The notes under the pieces: model-generated | The model's input: only the letters and a program-made list of their open reading frames with translations | What the model was told of the DNA's origin: nothing | Database searches by the model: none | Made by a program: the position numbers and the translations under genes | Assembly: GCA_003550325.1 (NCBI GenBank) | Contig: QKWP01000616.1 | Coordinates: 104,566 to 168,565, forward strand | Direction of reading: 5' to 3' | DNA from: Gigaspora rosea | Taxonomy: Eukaryota > Glomeromycota > Glomeromycetes > Diversisporales > Gigasporaceae | Length of the DNA stretch: 64,000 bases | In this document: positions 33,659-46,375 of the stretch, piece after piece | How positions within the stretch are numbered: position 1 is the first letter of the stretch | How the letters are laid out: every line of letters starts with the position of its first letter

Positions 33659-34569
33659 TTGATAATCCGGTTCCAAATGAGGGAACCATATATAACCATA
33701 TATAGTGGACGTCTAAAGCGGAGACAACTTATATTTAATATTTTTTCAATTAGCTTTAGGGTTAGGGTCGTCCTATATTAGGGTTAGATTAGTGTTGTGG
33801 GCGAAATCCATTTCCAAAATCCGAAAGGCGAAACCGAAATGCTCCCAAAAGCGAAATAAATCCGAAATTTCAGAAATTTCCGAATGGGCGATATTTCCAA
33901 AACCCGGCGAAACCGAAATGGCGAAATCTCCAAAACCTTTTCGATTTTTATTTTTATTTTTTTTTGGATTTCTATTGTTGTAATATTTTTCTTGTACGCA
34001 GAATTATAAGTTAATTCATAATTTATTTGTAATTACTAACATTTGATTTTCTCTATCTCTTAATACAATGTGCAGGCAAATTTGCTTGCCAAAATATAGT
34101 AATATGTGAAATATACATATGAAGAATAATACTAGGTAAAATAACAATTTATATAATTTAAAATATTTATTTAAATTTAATAGTATTACATATCTTTAAA
34201 ATAAAAAGAAATATAATTTAATAAAATATTTATTTAAAATTTATAGTATTACATATATTTAAGATAAAAAAAACCTAATTTAAATAAAGGAAAAATTTTG
34301 ACTATATATAATAATATAAAATAAAATTTATAAAATTTAAAATATAAAATAAAATTTATAAAATTTAAAATATTTAAGAAAATATTTTAAAAATATAAAT
34401 AAAAAATCTTATTAATTTAAAACTATTTAAAATATAAATAAAAAATCTTAATACATTTAAAATACAAAAGAAAAAAAAATTATAAAAGAAAAAAAAATTA
34501 AAAATATAAAATATAAATAAAAGAATAAAAAATTAAAAAATATATGAAATAAATTAAAATATTTATAAT

Positions 34570-37042
34570 TTAAATATCTTCAATTATTTTATCTACTTCT
34601 TCAATTGGATCCCAATCAATTTCTTCTTATAATTGATTTGCTAAAAACGTTTCTTCTCTATTATCATAATAATCTTCATCCATACTAAGATCATCATCTT
34701 CAAATTCATCTTCAAATTTATTTAAATTTAAAATATTATTTAATAATAAATTTGTTTCTTCACTTAAATTAGTAATTTCTTCACTTTCATTTAAATCTAC
34801 TTCATCAATTTCAACAAAATCATCTTCATCTAAATTTAAATATTCATCAACTAAAATATCACAAACTTTATTACAGTATTTGTTTTTCTATACCAAAATA
34901 TGGTAATTCTTGCTTAGCATGTGAATAGTAATATGATGCAAGTTTATGCATATTTTCTATTTTATGAAGCACTAATCTATTTCTTCTTATTCCATATAAC
35001 TATCCTAATCTTGACATATATATTCACATCCAGCAGCATGTGGAACAATTGAAAATAATTTTAATGCTAATTGAACTAAATAATCTTCATCTTTAGAAAA
35101 ACTATCTTCAAGAGAAAACCACCAAATAAGTGGAGTTTCTGACATACTATATGAAATATCAAATGGTGCTTTTCTTGTATAATATAATTTCATTTGGTAT
35201 AATAAATCTTATATTGAAATATTTGTTTTGCCTATTTTTTTAAAAATTGCTAATAAAAGTTTTCTAAATGTTCCATGTTCCTAGTAAGTTTTTAAAAATA
35301 AAATTAAAATAATTAGAGTTTTAATTTTAAATTTAATAATTTAAATTAATAATTTTAAATTTAATAATTTTAAATTTAATAATTTTAAATTTAATAATTT
35401 TAAATTTAATAATTTTAAATTTAATAATTTTAAATTTAATAATAATTTTAAATTACTTACCATCATATTGCGGATGTAAAAAGAAACATAATAAATAAAG
35501 TGGATCAGCAAATTCATTATACCTCTTATTAAAAATAGCAATACATTGTTTATGAAAAGTAGAATGATTACTTAAAGACAACTTATTAATAAATGCACCA
35601 AGATGAACTAATTCACAAAAACAATCAGCAAGATTACATGAACGTGATTCTAAAATTGTAATTGCTTTTTTAACAGGGCCTAATATAAATAACAAAACTC
35701 TAACATCATCAAAAAATGCACGTGAACATAAAATTGAAATAACTACTTGTGAAAGAATTTCTGATAAATTGTATCTTAACTAAATTAAAATATTTAATAA
35801 TTATTAATAATAATTAATATAATTCAAATAAAATTTTACTTTACATTTTCTAAAGGTTCTTTAAGACAAATAACTGAATTAATATATTCATACACAGTAT
35901 GCTATCTTGTACTAACCCATTGCTTTAATCCTCCACCTATAATATTAAATTTTCTAATTCCTTCTTTTAATGCTGCACCCTAAATTAAAAGTAATTTTAA
36001 ATTTTTCATACCAGCTTGATGACCTTTTTTAAAGTAAGTTACTAAAGTATTACATTAAGTTAAAATTTGATTAGCAAAAGTACAAATATCTTTTGAAATT
36101 AAATTAATTGCATGTGGTATGCAACGAAGATTAAGAATATTTGGATATTTTGCTAAAATTAATTGTCAAGCATTTTGAACATTAGAACCTGCATCAGTTG
36201 TTATTGCAGAAAATTTTTTACTTCCAATTGTTTCAATTATTTTTTTTATCTCTTCAGCAATTAAAACACCTGTATGACTTTCATTTGATAAATTTTTTAA
36301 ACACTATAAATATTCACAATGATCTGGTATATAAATAAGAAAATTCCATATAGATTCATTTAAATTATTGGTCCAACCATCACATGCTTTAAAATAAAAA
36401 TTACTTTAAATTTAATTTAATATAAATTTAAATATAAATTATATCTATTGTTAAATTTTTAGAATAATTCAATTTTTGAATTATTTTTAAAATAAATTTA
36501 AATATAAAATTATACCTATTGTTAAATTTTTAGAAAATTAATTTTTGAATTAAATTATTTTTAATTTATATTTGCTATTTCTTGAGAAAGAAGATGACCA
36601 AAAAGAACTTCACGAGAAGGTGGTGTATATCCTGGATATAATGTTTTTAAAAAATTAACAAAAAATAGATTTTTAATAACAATCCAAGGTATTCCATAAA
36701 TAACAAAAGCTTTAACACAAGCTTTATTAATTTTATTTATTCTTTTAGGAGAGTATAGAGCTTTCTTAAAATCAATAATTTTTGTTTGAGTATTTTTTTG
36801 ATTTTTTCAAATCCTTCTAAAATCTTATTCAAATATTTTTACTATATATCAATAGGAACATTAGGACAACTAATTGCCAGGTGGCCTTCAAAATCTTGAG
36901 GAGAGCCTTAATTTTGAAAGAAAGACCAATAATTGCATGATTCTTCATAATGTCCTTTTGAATCTTCTTTGCCTTTTTTAAAATGACTATCCCAAATATT
37001 TGAAGGAGGTCTGCCTGCTGATTTTCTGCTAGATTGAGACAT
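34570..37042 (-). pseudogene. hAT-family transposase (decayed)
   Basis: Read from 37042 downward. It starts MSQSSRKSAGRPPSNIWDSH with a BED-type zinc finger (HLAISCP at its end; the first Cys pair is partly lost, CNYW). Next come ACVKAFVIYGIPWIVIKN and PGYTPPSREVLFGHLLSQE, then DGWTNN, ITTDAGSNVQNA and RCIPHAINLISKD of the RNase H-like core. The C-terminal dimerisation region follows (TPLIWWFSLEDSF, LVQLALKLFSIVPHAAGCE), and then an acidic tail ending EEVDKIIEDI before TAA at 34570. Introns appear near 36390-36570 and 35285-35458. Several in-frame stops and frameshifts make it inactive. It would excise and insert the surrounding element. Confidence 0.8.
35320..35455. repeat. Minisatellite in transposase intron
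   Basis: About seven copies of the 16-17 bp unit TAATTTTAAATTTAA stand in tandem. They lie just inside a minus-strand GTAAGT donor (about 35458), so the array is intronic. The minus-strand frame reading LKLLN repeats is an artefact of this array. Confidence 0.7.
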
Positions 37043-37139
37043 ATTTCTATGATATTTAAATATTTATTGATTAAAAGAATTAGTTTTATATCTCAAAGAT
37101 ATTAAACAAATTAAAATGCTTATTAAATAGAAACTATAC

Positions 37140-37545
37140 AAATTTTTTCTAAAAATTTAAACAAAGATATCTCAACAACTATCATATCAAATTTGATGAA
37201 ATTTTGACAACTACCAGACCAATTTCAATTTTTTTTTATTTTAATTCTATGAATTAATGGAATTAAAGTAAAAAAATATTCATTAAATTTTTGTTGAGAT
37301 ATCTTTATTCAAAGTTATTAAAAATTCAAACTGCCTATTAAAGTAAAAACAGCACTAAATTTTTTTTAAACCTTTGAATGAAGATATTTCAACAACTATT
37401 AGATAAAATTCCATGAATTTTTTTTGGTTTAATTCTGCAAATTCATAGAATTAAAATAAAAAATTTAATTGAATTTAGTATAAAATTTATTGAGATATCT
37501 TCATTTATTCAAAATTGTAAAAAAATTCTTTAGTTTAATAAGAGA
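37140..37545. repeat. Palindromic series related to 17826-18345
   Basis: Repeated inverted units with AAAGATATCTCAACAACTAT, CAAATTTGATGAAATTTT and centres such as AATTCTATGAATTAATGGAATT. Units fold near 37150-37310 and 37365-37520. It lies between the hAT transposase start and the element's right side. Confidence 0.55.
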
Positions 37546-38091
37546 AGGTTTAAAAAATTCCTTTTTACTATTATAATAACTAGCATCTACAATTAATATG
37601 AGTATTAACTAGCATTTGCTATCAATAAAACAATTACTTGTTACTTTTAATCCTTTAACTCAAATTATTTCAATATCAAAAAATCAAATTGTGAGGTATG
37701 TCTTTAAAAAAAATTTATATAAGAAAACTTATAAGAAAAATTTTTGTAGGATCTATTAATAAATCTTTCTAATTAGATAACTATGCAATACTGTCATGGA
37801 ATGTGCATGTAGCATTTGTTTATTAAATTATCAATATAAAAATACATAAATAGTAGGTAAATTATTAGAATTAACAAATAAAGGATAAGGGCCATGTTAT
37901 TAATTACCTAATTATTTTTTATCAAAGGCCTACTCCTTTCTCTTTCTTAATATATATATAGTCAGGTTATTATATATAATTTCAACTTTTTTTACTCCCC
38001 TAAAAAATTATCTGATTTTTGTTACTCCCAATAATTTATCATTATTGCTATTCACATGTTATGGATATATAATATTTCAGATAAGTGAATA

Positions 38092-39630
38092 CAGTCAAAC
38101 CCTCTATAATCACCAAGTTGGTTACACATCAATATGGTGATTATAACTTTAAAGGTAAAAGAGGGTATTGTGGTGAAGTTGACTTTGATTGATAATATTA
38201 TGTGAATTATCTAACAGAATTGAATAATTTTGATATCAACTAACTCGTCTTACAAAGATGAATCTAATGGTATAAAGATCATTAAATTCTAATCACTGGA
38301 TCAAACGATATAATTGTTCAAATATAGAGAAACTAAAGTAAAGATTTTAAAGAGGGTGGGGGTATTGTGGCAAATTTGAGTTATATCATCATGATACAAT
38401 GACCAGAATTGAATAATTTTTATAACATTCAATTTGTCTCGATGAGATGAATCAAATAGTAGTTAGATCATCCAATTGCGATCACTGGATCACAAGATAT
38501 TAACGATTATGTACGACACACTACGATACAAAAATAATTTTGAGTGTATTATGATGAAACGTATATTGTACGTACATAAGCATCATTATCTTGTGATCCA
38601 GTGATCAGAATTTAATGATCTAACCATATTCGATTCATCTCATCAAGATGAATTGAATGGTATAAAAATTATTCAAATCTGGTTGTTGCATACAAGACAG
38701 TACAATTTGCCACAATACACCCCTTCGCCACAATACCCTATTTTACCTTAGTCATAGTTATATTAAAATTTTTATAAAGTGATTATAAAATTTATAATAA
38801 AAAACTATTACAAATCATTAAATAGAATATTTATTAACCAAAATATACTATAACACAAATATTATTTTATTATTTTTTACTAATAAGACTTAAATTAATA
38901 ATACTAAGAGAAGTGCGTAAATTATGTAATTAGATAGGACTATTGACCAACAAATAATATCTTTTATAATATTAAAAAAAACTCAAAAATGTCTTTGACC
39001 TATGATTGATTACAGTTGCTACATAGTAAAGTCTAAATTTTACTATGTAAATTTAAAGTCGCTTAAGTAAACTTGTTCAGATGATCAAAATACACTTAAA
39101 CTAAAATTTTTATCAATATAGAAGAACTTTTTATTATTTGACTTTTTGATTTTACGTTCAATAAAAAAATTAAAATTTTTTAAAAAAATATATTTGATGA
39201 ATATAAAAATTAAAAGTTAAATAATAAAAACTTTATCAATTTTAATAAAATTTTAGAGTAAGTGTATTTTGATGTTCCAAACAAGTTTACTTAATCAATA
39301 TTTATCGATTGACATAGTAAAATTTAGACTTTACTATGTAGCAACTTTTCTCGAATTTTAATTATAATAAATACTTAGCTATTTTACTATATATATATAT
39401 AGGACGTGATAAAGTGGGACCCCTCTCCCCTAATAAATTACATGATTTAAAAAATCAGTGATTATAAAGAGGTATATTCTTAATAAAATTAATAAAAAAT
39501 TCAAAATTTTTTGGTAATAGTGATTATGAGTAATTTGTGACTATATTGACTATATTTAAGTCTGTTGCACAATATTGGGTGCTTATAGAGGTGTGACTAT
39601 ATAGACTGTAATTATAGAGGGATCAGACTG
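38092..39630. mobile_element. pogo-like element, TA TSD
   Basis: Ends CAGTCAAACCCTCTATAATC and, reversed, CAGTCTGATCCCTCTATAAT are flanked by TA (38090-38091 and 39631-39632). Internal GGTGATTATAACTTT and GCTTATAGAGGTGTGACTAT match the element at 19550. It contains palindromic phrase copies (38230-38690) and a separate hairpin at 39011-39350. No transposase frame was found. Confidence 0.75.
39011..39350. mobile_element. Hairpin element nested in pogo-like element
   Basis: TTGCTACATAGTAAAGTCTA at the left is mirrored by TAGACTTTACTATGTAGCAA at the right. The inverted match continues inward through AAGTAAACTTG, ATCAAAATACACTTA and CTAAAATTTT, so nearly the whole 340 bp folds. Its inner phrases also occur at 14740-14830. 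No target duplication was resolved. Confidence 0.65.
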
Positions 39631-39773
39631 TATTTGTAACACATTACCCAAATTGAACTCATACTCTGTTTCACAACACTCTAGATATTTTTTTAATAAA
39701 ATTTTTAATATTAGATTTCAGAATTTTGCTAGGTATCGGTTTCGCCAATTTAATAAATCTCCTAATTAGATAA

Positions 39774-40657
39774 GGAAGCTTCTAGAAATTATATAATTTT
39801 TGGGTGAGTGGGTGTGGTCACCAAAATATCTGGTTATAATTCTGGTCAAAATTTTATAATTCTGGCCAAAAGTATAAAATTATAAAATTATTGATAACTT
39901 TTGATCTACTGGGCCAATTTAGATGATTTAATTACCAAAATGCTCATCTCAATGAGATGATTCTAACAAACCCAAAATTGTTAAAATCTAGTCACAGAGT
40001 TCCAAGATCATTCAACTTTTGTATAATTTTAATAGTAATTTTTTAGAATCACTAAATAAATTGCTTTAGCATTTAATAACTTTTAATTCACTGGTGATTT
40101 AACTACCAAAATGTTCATCTTAGTGAGATGATTCTAACAAGCTCAAAATTGCTAAATTCCAATCACAGGACCAAGTTCGATAAAGATTTGTATTGCTAAT
40201 AACAATACAAATCTTTATCGATCTTGTGATCCTGTAATTGAAATTTAGTGATTTTGAGCTTGTTAGAATCATCTCACTAAGACAAACATTTTGGCAATTA
40301 AATTATCTAAAATGGACCAGTGGATCAAAAGTTATTCAGTGTTAAAGAAATTTATTTAGTGATTCTAAAAAATAACTATTAAAATTACACAAAAGTTTAA
40401 CGATCTTGGAATCCTGTAATTAGATTTTAACAATTATGGATTTGTTAGAATCGTCTCATCAAGACAAGCATTTTGGTAGTTAAATAATGCAAAACAGCCC
40501 AGTGGATCAAAGTTATTATCAATTCTAAAAATTGAACATATAAATAATTTTTAAAAAAATATAAAATTTGATTAGCTAATAGGTATCATGTGTGGGTAAG
40601 TGGGGTAAAATTTTGAAATTTATTTAACAAAAAATTATGTAATTTCTGGAAGCTCCC
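39774..40657. mobile_element. Harbinger-like element, TAA TSD
   Basis: Ends GGAAGCTTCTAGAAATTATA and, reversed, GGGAGCTTCCAGAAATTACA are flanked by TAA (39771-39773 and 40658-40660). A 3-bp TWA target is typical of PIF/Harbinger elements. The host sequence is recovered at about 37768-37790 (AATTAGATAACTATGCAA). The interior is built of palindromic phrase copies (39895-40530). It is non-coding. Confidence 0.75.
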
Positions 40658-41182
40658 TAACTATAATACTGTTATGGAATGTGCACGTAACTTTTGTTTA
40701 TTAAATTATCAATATAAAAATATATAAATAGTAGATAAGTTTATTAGAATAAACAAATAAAGGAAATAATAATTTATCTTTATTGCTATTCACATGTTAC
40801 AGATATATGATATTTTGGATAAATAAATATTTTGTAACATCATTCCCAAATTGGGCTCATACTCTGTTTCACAACACTCTAGGCTAAGTATTTTTCCAAT
40901 AAAATTTCTAATATTAAATTCCAGAATTTTGCAAGATTTTGGTCTTACCAATTTTTGGACATTTCGCTAGGTTTCAGACATTTCGCCAAATTTCAGACAT
41001 TTCGTCAATTTCGCTAGTTTTGGAATTATCAGATTTCAGGTTTAGAGGCAAAATATATTTCATCCTATTTTAGAAATTTTACCTGCAACACTAGGTTAAA
41101 TTAGGTTTTAGGTAAATATATGGAGTCTTTGTCTTGAAAATGACTATAGGGCTATATAGATCTTATAAATAAAAATTAAAAT

Positions 41183-41330
41183 TTCTAGCCATCCAATAAT
41201 CCAATTCAAATAATTTTTTTTATTTTGTAGAACTCACTAAGCTCTACAAAATAAAAAAAGTTTGTTTGAATTGGATTACTGGATAGCTAAAAATTTAATT
41301 TTTATTTATAAGATCTACATAGCTTCGTAA
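41183..41330. repeat. Short palindrome in TTAA element
   Basis: CATCCAATAATCCAATTCAA with TTTATTTTGTAGA on the left is mirrored by CTACAAAATAAA and TTGAATTGGATTACTGGATA on the right, around ACTCACTAAG. The arms are about 55 bp and the outer pair AGATCTTATAAATAAAAATT extends them. It is a small relative of the GAGCTCTAC-type foldbacks at 1-687 and 51566-52085. Confidence 0.6.
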
Positions 41331-41550
41331 GGTTATTTTCAAAGCAAGAACCCTATATATAAGCAAAAAGCCTTCCTGACATTTTTGATTAACACATCGA
41401 GATAGGTTTGATAGGTTTAAACTATTGTTTTTTGTATTTTTCAAGGTTTTTACTTCTCTTTCATTTTTGCTTTACTAAAGATCATCTAATTTGATTAGTA
41501 TTTGATTGGTAGTTGATCACATGATTTGTCTCCGCTTTAGATGGCCCATC

Positions 41551-41858
41551 TATAGTAAATTGTAATGCACATGACTATGAGGTTTACTATAGTCAAAAAT
41601 ACTATTTTATGTAAACAATAGTTGATTTACATTAGTTAGCAAATTATTTTATACCAATATCTCTGCAACTACTAAACAGATCTTAATAATATTACTATAT
41701 TAAAATTGGAAAATAATGTTCTTCAAGATTACTTAAAAATGAAGATATATTTACTTAGTAGAAAAATGACTTCACTTTGTCATGAAGTGTCGCTTAGCAA
41801 TTTTATATAGTAAATTATATAGATCTGTGCATTGCAATTTACTATATATAGCTCTCTT
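41551..41858. mobile_element. Small inverted-repeat element in TTAA-element end
   Basis: TATAGTAAATTGTAATGCAC at the left is mirrored by GTGCATTGCAATTTACTATA at the right. It interrupts the terminal repeat of the TTAA element, whose two parts (41527-41550 and 41859-41878) pair with the continuous left terminus. A TA target is possible. It is non-coding. Confidence 0.55.
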
Positions 41859-41944
41859 ATTTGAAAACGGATTATCAATTAACTATATAAAATAGGAATT
41901 TTTATTTAATCAATAAAATACTAATTTTAGAATAATATTTATAT

Positions 41945-44900
41945 ATATAATAAGTTGGTTTACAAATTTATAAAATCTCAATAAAAGAATAATCAATAAA
42001 ATCAATATATTTTATTTTTTATAAATTTAAAATTTATAAAAAATTAAAAAAATTAATTACAGTTGATACTATTTAAATACGCACTTAGATAATATCATTT
42101 GTATATTTAAAATTTTCTAAAATTAATTTTTTGCAATAATCATTGAAAATATGTGTAGCAAAAAATTAAGATATACCAATTTCATTTCTATTACTAACTA
42201 AAAATTGATCATTATTTATAATATATGCAGTATGAATTTGTGGATATGTAAATAATTTACCACAATTTTGCATATTAGTGATTATTGTATTTGTTTTGAA
42301 TAATAGTATGTAAAATGAGAAAAGTTTGAATCCAATTGTAATCAGAAAGGACCTTTGTCATATAACTATTATTACCATTATTTTCTGAAAACTACTTTCA
42401 TTAATTGTATAAAATCAGTTAGATACTTTAGCTAATTGTATAATATATGTAGATTCAAAGCTAAAAATTAACAATTTAAAATATAATAATTATTTAACTT
42501 TAATAATTATTAATTAACTTACTTAAAATTATTAGAACAATTATATCCATTTTGAATCATATAATCTTGAAATTTATAAAGATAAGATTTTGCTATTACA
42601 ATGGTAATAACATCTCTTCTATAATTGTCTTCAATATCCTTTCTATGCCAAGATATTTTTTTACAACTAACATATTAGATGACTCAAAAAATAAATTATT
42701 GGTTCCATTTTTAATAATTTTAGACTTAAATGCTTTACAAAAGCCTCCTATAATATTTAATATTATTTAGTTTTAATAAAAATAATTAAATTAAACAATT
42801 ATATACATACCACTAACAAATGGTTCTTATTCAATTTCAATATAAAAGTTCTAATATATTTAAATGTTTTATTATATTCTTCTACCAAATATTTATTTTT
42901 TATCAATAAAACTATAATAAAAATTTAATATATAATTAGTAAAATTTAATTATAATATAAATATAAAGCTATATAGTATAAAATAAATATACCTTGTGAA
43001 TATTACTACCCAATTCATTTAAATAACTTTGAATTGTTGTAGAATTCTAAATTATTATAAAATAAAAATATTTGTAAAAATTAAATAAATATAAATTATA
43101 TTATATTATTATTTACTTACTGCACTTAAAAAAACAAAGAGCGTTTAGTAGAAATATCTTTTAAAGTTTCATTTAAAGCTTTAGTTAAAGCCTCATTTTC
43201 TTTAGGTAAATTATCTTGATTATTATTTTTTGATTGTTAAAATAATTATCTTAATAAAAATTTAAAATTGTTAATTATTCGTACGTAATTTGGCATAATA
43301 TCTAATTTGATGCATCAATAATATCTTAAATAGTTGATCAAAATCATATAATTTTGGTACTATTTGCCTTGTTTTGATTAAATGAATTAAATATTACCAA
43401 AATTATATGATTTTAACCAATGGTTCATGAGATAATGTTAGTGCATCAAAATAGATTTTATATTATATTAAAAAAAGATTTTTTAAATAAATCTTAATAG
43501 GTAATATTTATGATCCAGTAATATATTTATGATCCAGTAATCAGAATCAAATAAATTTGGTACTATTCAATTTATCTTGATAAGACAAATTAAATAGTGC
43601 CAAAACTATTTAATTATAGTCAGTCTATTATGTGGTCTTGATTATAATGCTTACCTGCATCAAATTTGATATTATTATTTTAAGTTTAAGATTTAAAGTT
43701 ATAAATTAAATAGTTTTATAATAAAAAATATTACCATTAATCACTAACTGTTCTTGTTTAAATGTTTTTTCTAATAAAAATTGTTCAATATTATCATCTA
43801 AAGAAATATATGTAAATAATTAATATTAAATATTATAATTTAAAATCTAAAATATAATTAATAATAAAAATATATATTTTCATACTGACAACTTTATCTG
43901 GTACATTGCAAATATTTGAATTAGTATTTAAATCAATATTTAAATTTGTATCTAGATTTATATTTAATAAAAATAAACTTTTATATATATAGTAAACATT
44001 ATATTAATTTAAATTTCAATAATATTATAATACCTTTTTTAAATATATTTAGATTTGGATCATTAAATAATTTTTTAGAGGACTTAAGATTTTTAAATTC
44101 AATTTTGTTTGAAATTGATAAAGCAATTTCAGTAGCATTATTTTTTCCTATAAATAAATTTTAAATATATTAAAATAGTTTAATTAAAATTAAAATTCTA
44201 AATCATATTGTTAAGAACAAACCAAAATATCTTGTTTTCTGTAATTAGAATTATATGAAATTTATACTATTTGATTCTTCTCAATAAGGGAATCAAATGG
44301 TATAAATTTCATCTAATTCTAATTACAGGAACATAATATATTCTAATTTATTATAATTACAGGGACACAATATATTCTAATTTATTATAATAGCTTCTTT
44401 TCATTATTTACAATTTTACAAATTCATATTTTTTTAAAAAAATTAGGTTTAAAATGTGTTACAAAATTACCTTATAAATTAATGATAATTTTATTGTATT
44501 ATCAGATCCAAAATCAGATACTGTTTTATAAATATTTTGATCTTAAAATATATCTATTAAAATCACCAATATAGAATTGTTATGGTTCAAATTTATGCTA
44601 GATATAAGTTAATATAATAATTTAAATTATATTTTATATATTATAATATAAAATAATATTTATTAATATATTATTTTTACCTCATTTTTTAAAAAGCTCT
44701 ATTAATGAGTTTAAATTTAATCAATTGAATCTTCAATAATAAATCTTGTTTTATGTGTTTTGAAATTTTTAATTTTAGTTCCTTTGGTACATTAAAAATT
44801 AACTCATAATAGTTTAACAAGAGCATTCTATAAATAAATAAAATATAAATTATTAAAATTTATAGTTATTTATTTGAATTATTTTTTTATAATAATAGTT

Positions 44901-45710
44901 GATATTACATATATCAGATTTTTGAAATTTATTATTAAAAATTCTAACAATCTTTAATACTGTAGTATATAACTTTTGATCCACTAGTTCATTTTTGATA
45001 AAACAACTACTAAATTGTTCATCCCAATGAAACGATTATAATAAGCCCAAAATTATTAAAATTCAATTACTGGATTCAGAGATTGTTAACAATTTGCATT
45101 ACTTTAGGTGTTTAAAAATAAAAAAAAAACAATGTTTAACTATCTGAATAATACAAATCTTTAATGATCTCTGAATTCAATAATTGGATTTTAAAGATTT
45201 TGGACTTATTAGAATTATCTTAACAAGATAAACATTTGGTAGTTGTTTCATCAAAAATTAACTAGTGGATCAAAAGTTATTCATTGTTAGTAAATTCTAA
45301 AAATTTGCAAATATAATTTGACTGAATTTATAGATTAAAACATTGTCTATTTAATAATAAATTATATTAATTTACCTTGATATAATATTATTTTTATTGT
45401 TTTTATTAATTTTATTTGATTTATAAATAATATTATTATGAACAGTTTGGTGTGATTCTATTTGTTGAGCAAGTCTTGACTCAAATTATGTTTTCCATTA
45501 TTAACTAAATTTTTATGATGAATATTTTTAATATTATTTGTTTTTGATTAATTAAAGGTAATTCAGACTTAATAGTGGCACCACACTTGTAACAAAAATT
45601 TGCTTCAGAATAAAGCTTTGCTAAACATTTTTACAAGAAACTTGCTAACTATATATATAGCAAAAATTAGCATTAGCTTGTAGCTCTGCATTACATTTAA
45701 CACATTTCAT
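41945..45710 (-). pseudogene. Multi-exon gene relic with zinc-ribbon start
   Basis: Read from 45710 downward. MKCVKCNAELQANANFC is followed, after a break, by SEANFCYKCGATIKSELPLI, a double CxxC pattern like zinc-ribbon domains. Later pieces are KNFKTHKTRFIIEDSID (about 44730), DDNIEQFLLEKTFKQEQLVI (about 43750), ENEALTKALNETLKDISTKR (about 43180), FCKAFKSKIIKNGTNNLFFE (about 42710), then a frame change to WHRKDIEDNYRRDVITIVIA and QDYMIQNGYNCSNNF. The last piece is QIHTAYIINNDQFLVSNRNE (about 42190). AT-rich introns separate them. Several frames are broken. A truncated relative is at 18370-18900. The zinc ribbon suggests nucleic-acid binding, but function is unknown. It could be transposon-derived. 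Confidence 0.5.
44965..45285. repeat. Palindromic phrase pair
   Basis: AACTTTTGATCCACTAGTTC, ACAACTACTAAATTGTTCAT and AAGCCCAAAATTATTAAAAT on the left are mirrored at about 45170-45280 (TTTGGACTTATTAGAA, AACTAGTGGATCAAAAGTTA). The loop is near 45095-45140. It lies in an apparent intron of the minus-strand relic. Confidence 0.65.
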
Positions 45711-45743
45711 CTATAATAACAATGTAATAAGATTAATTATATC

Positions 45744-46375
45744 CAATTTTAATTTTTAATTGATACCTGTAAATTTTTTCATCATATATACAAAAATAAT
45801 AATTGAAAAGTGGCCTAATGGCATAACCCATGTATGAGCATGATGCTCAAAATATTGTATATACACAATTACATAGAAAAGCAGACATTGTACTATGACA
45901 CATGGATACTCTAATAGTTAATGTTATCATTCAGGTCTAAAGCCATTAACTGACTAAATCAAATTTATAAAAGTTGATTTAGTCAACTTAGTCAACTAAG
46001 CTTTATTTCAAAATTTATTTACTATTTCAATGATTTGTACTAAATAAAATTTTGTATACTATTTTTTTTATTTAATCTATAATTCCATTTTGATTGTAGC
46101 ATTCAATTTTAATTTTTAATTCGATACCTGTAAATGTTTTTCATCATTTATACAAAAATAGTAATTGATAAGTGGTCTGAACCATGCATAAGCATAACGC
46201 TCAAAATATTGTATATATACAATTACATAGAAAAGCAGATATTGTACCATGACGCATGGATACTCTGATAGTTAATGTTATCAGTTGGGTCTAATACTAT
46301 TGACTAACTAAGCCAAATTTATAAAAGTTGACTTAGCTGACTTAGTCAACTAAGCTTTATAATACTTTATAAACT
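45744..46375. repeat. Direct repeat of ~270 bp, period ~361 bp
   Basis: Two copies share AATTTTTAATTNGATACCTG, CAAAATATTGTATATA, AAAGCAGAYATTGTAC and CTTAGTCAACTAAGCTTTAT (45744-46013 and 46105-46360). They are imperfectly conserved. TTAGTCAACTTAGTCAACTA shows a short internal repeat. No coding potential was seen. Confidence 0.6.

Larger units (their letters stand above)
37785..39765. repeat. Left copy of duplicated hAT sub-terminal segment
   Basis: 37785-38090 plus 39631-39765 matches 40670-40955 (TGGAATGTGCRYGTARC, TTGCTATTCACATGTTA, CATACTCTGTTTCACAACAC). The left copy is interrupted by the pogo-like element, and the right copy has the empty site AAATATTTTGTAACAT near 40830. The Harbinger-like element at 39774 lies between the copies. 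Confidence 0.65.
33790..41093 (-). mobile_element. hAT transposon, formerly autonomous
   Basis: Ends TAGTGTTGTGGGCGAAAT and, reversed, TAGTGTTGCAGGTAAAAT are flanked by an 8-bp duplication GGTTAGAT (33782-33789) / GGTTAAAT (41094-41101). Sub-terminal regions are rich in GCGAAAT / ATTTCGC motifs in opposite orientation, likely transposase binding sites (inference). It encodes a decayed hAT transposase on the minus strand and was later invaded by pogo-like and Harbinger-like elements. Length is 7.3 kb. Confidence 0.8.
33659..41878. mobile_element. TTAA-flanked element split by a hAT transposon
   Basis: TTGATAATCCGGTTCCAAAT (33659) is mirrored by GGATTATCAA ending at 41878, and both ends are flanked by TTAA (33655-33658 and 41879-41882). 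A further inverted stretch, GTCTAAAGCGGAGACAA at about 33710-33726, is mirrored by TTGTCTCCGCTTTAGATGG at 41527. Without the nested hAT element about 0.9 kb remains. The termini resemble those of the element at 1-687. It is non-coding. Confidence 0.7.

Noticed and set aside
35341..35541. Minus-strand frame with LKLLN repeats, leucine-repeat-like
   Set aside because: Translation of a 16-17 bp intronic minisatellite in the transposase relic.
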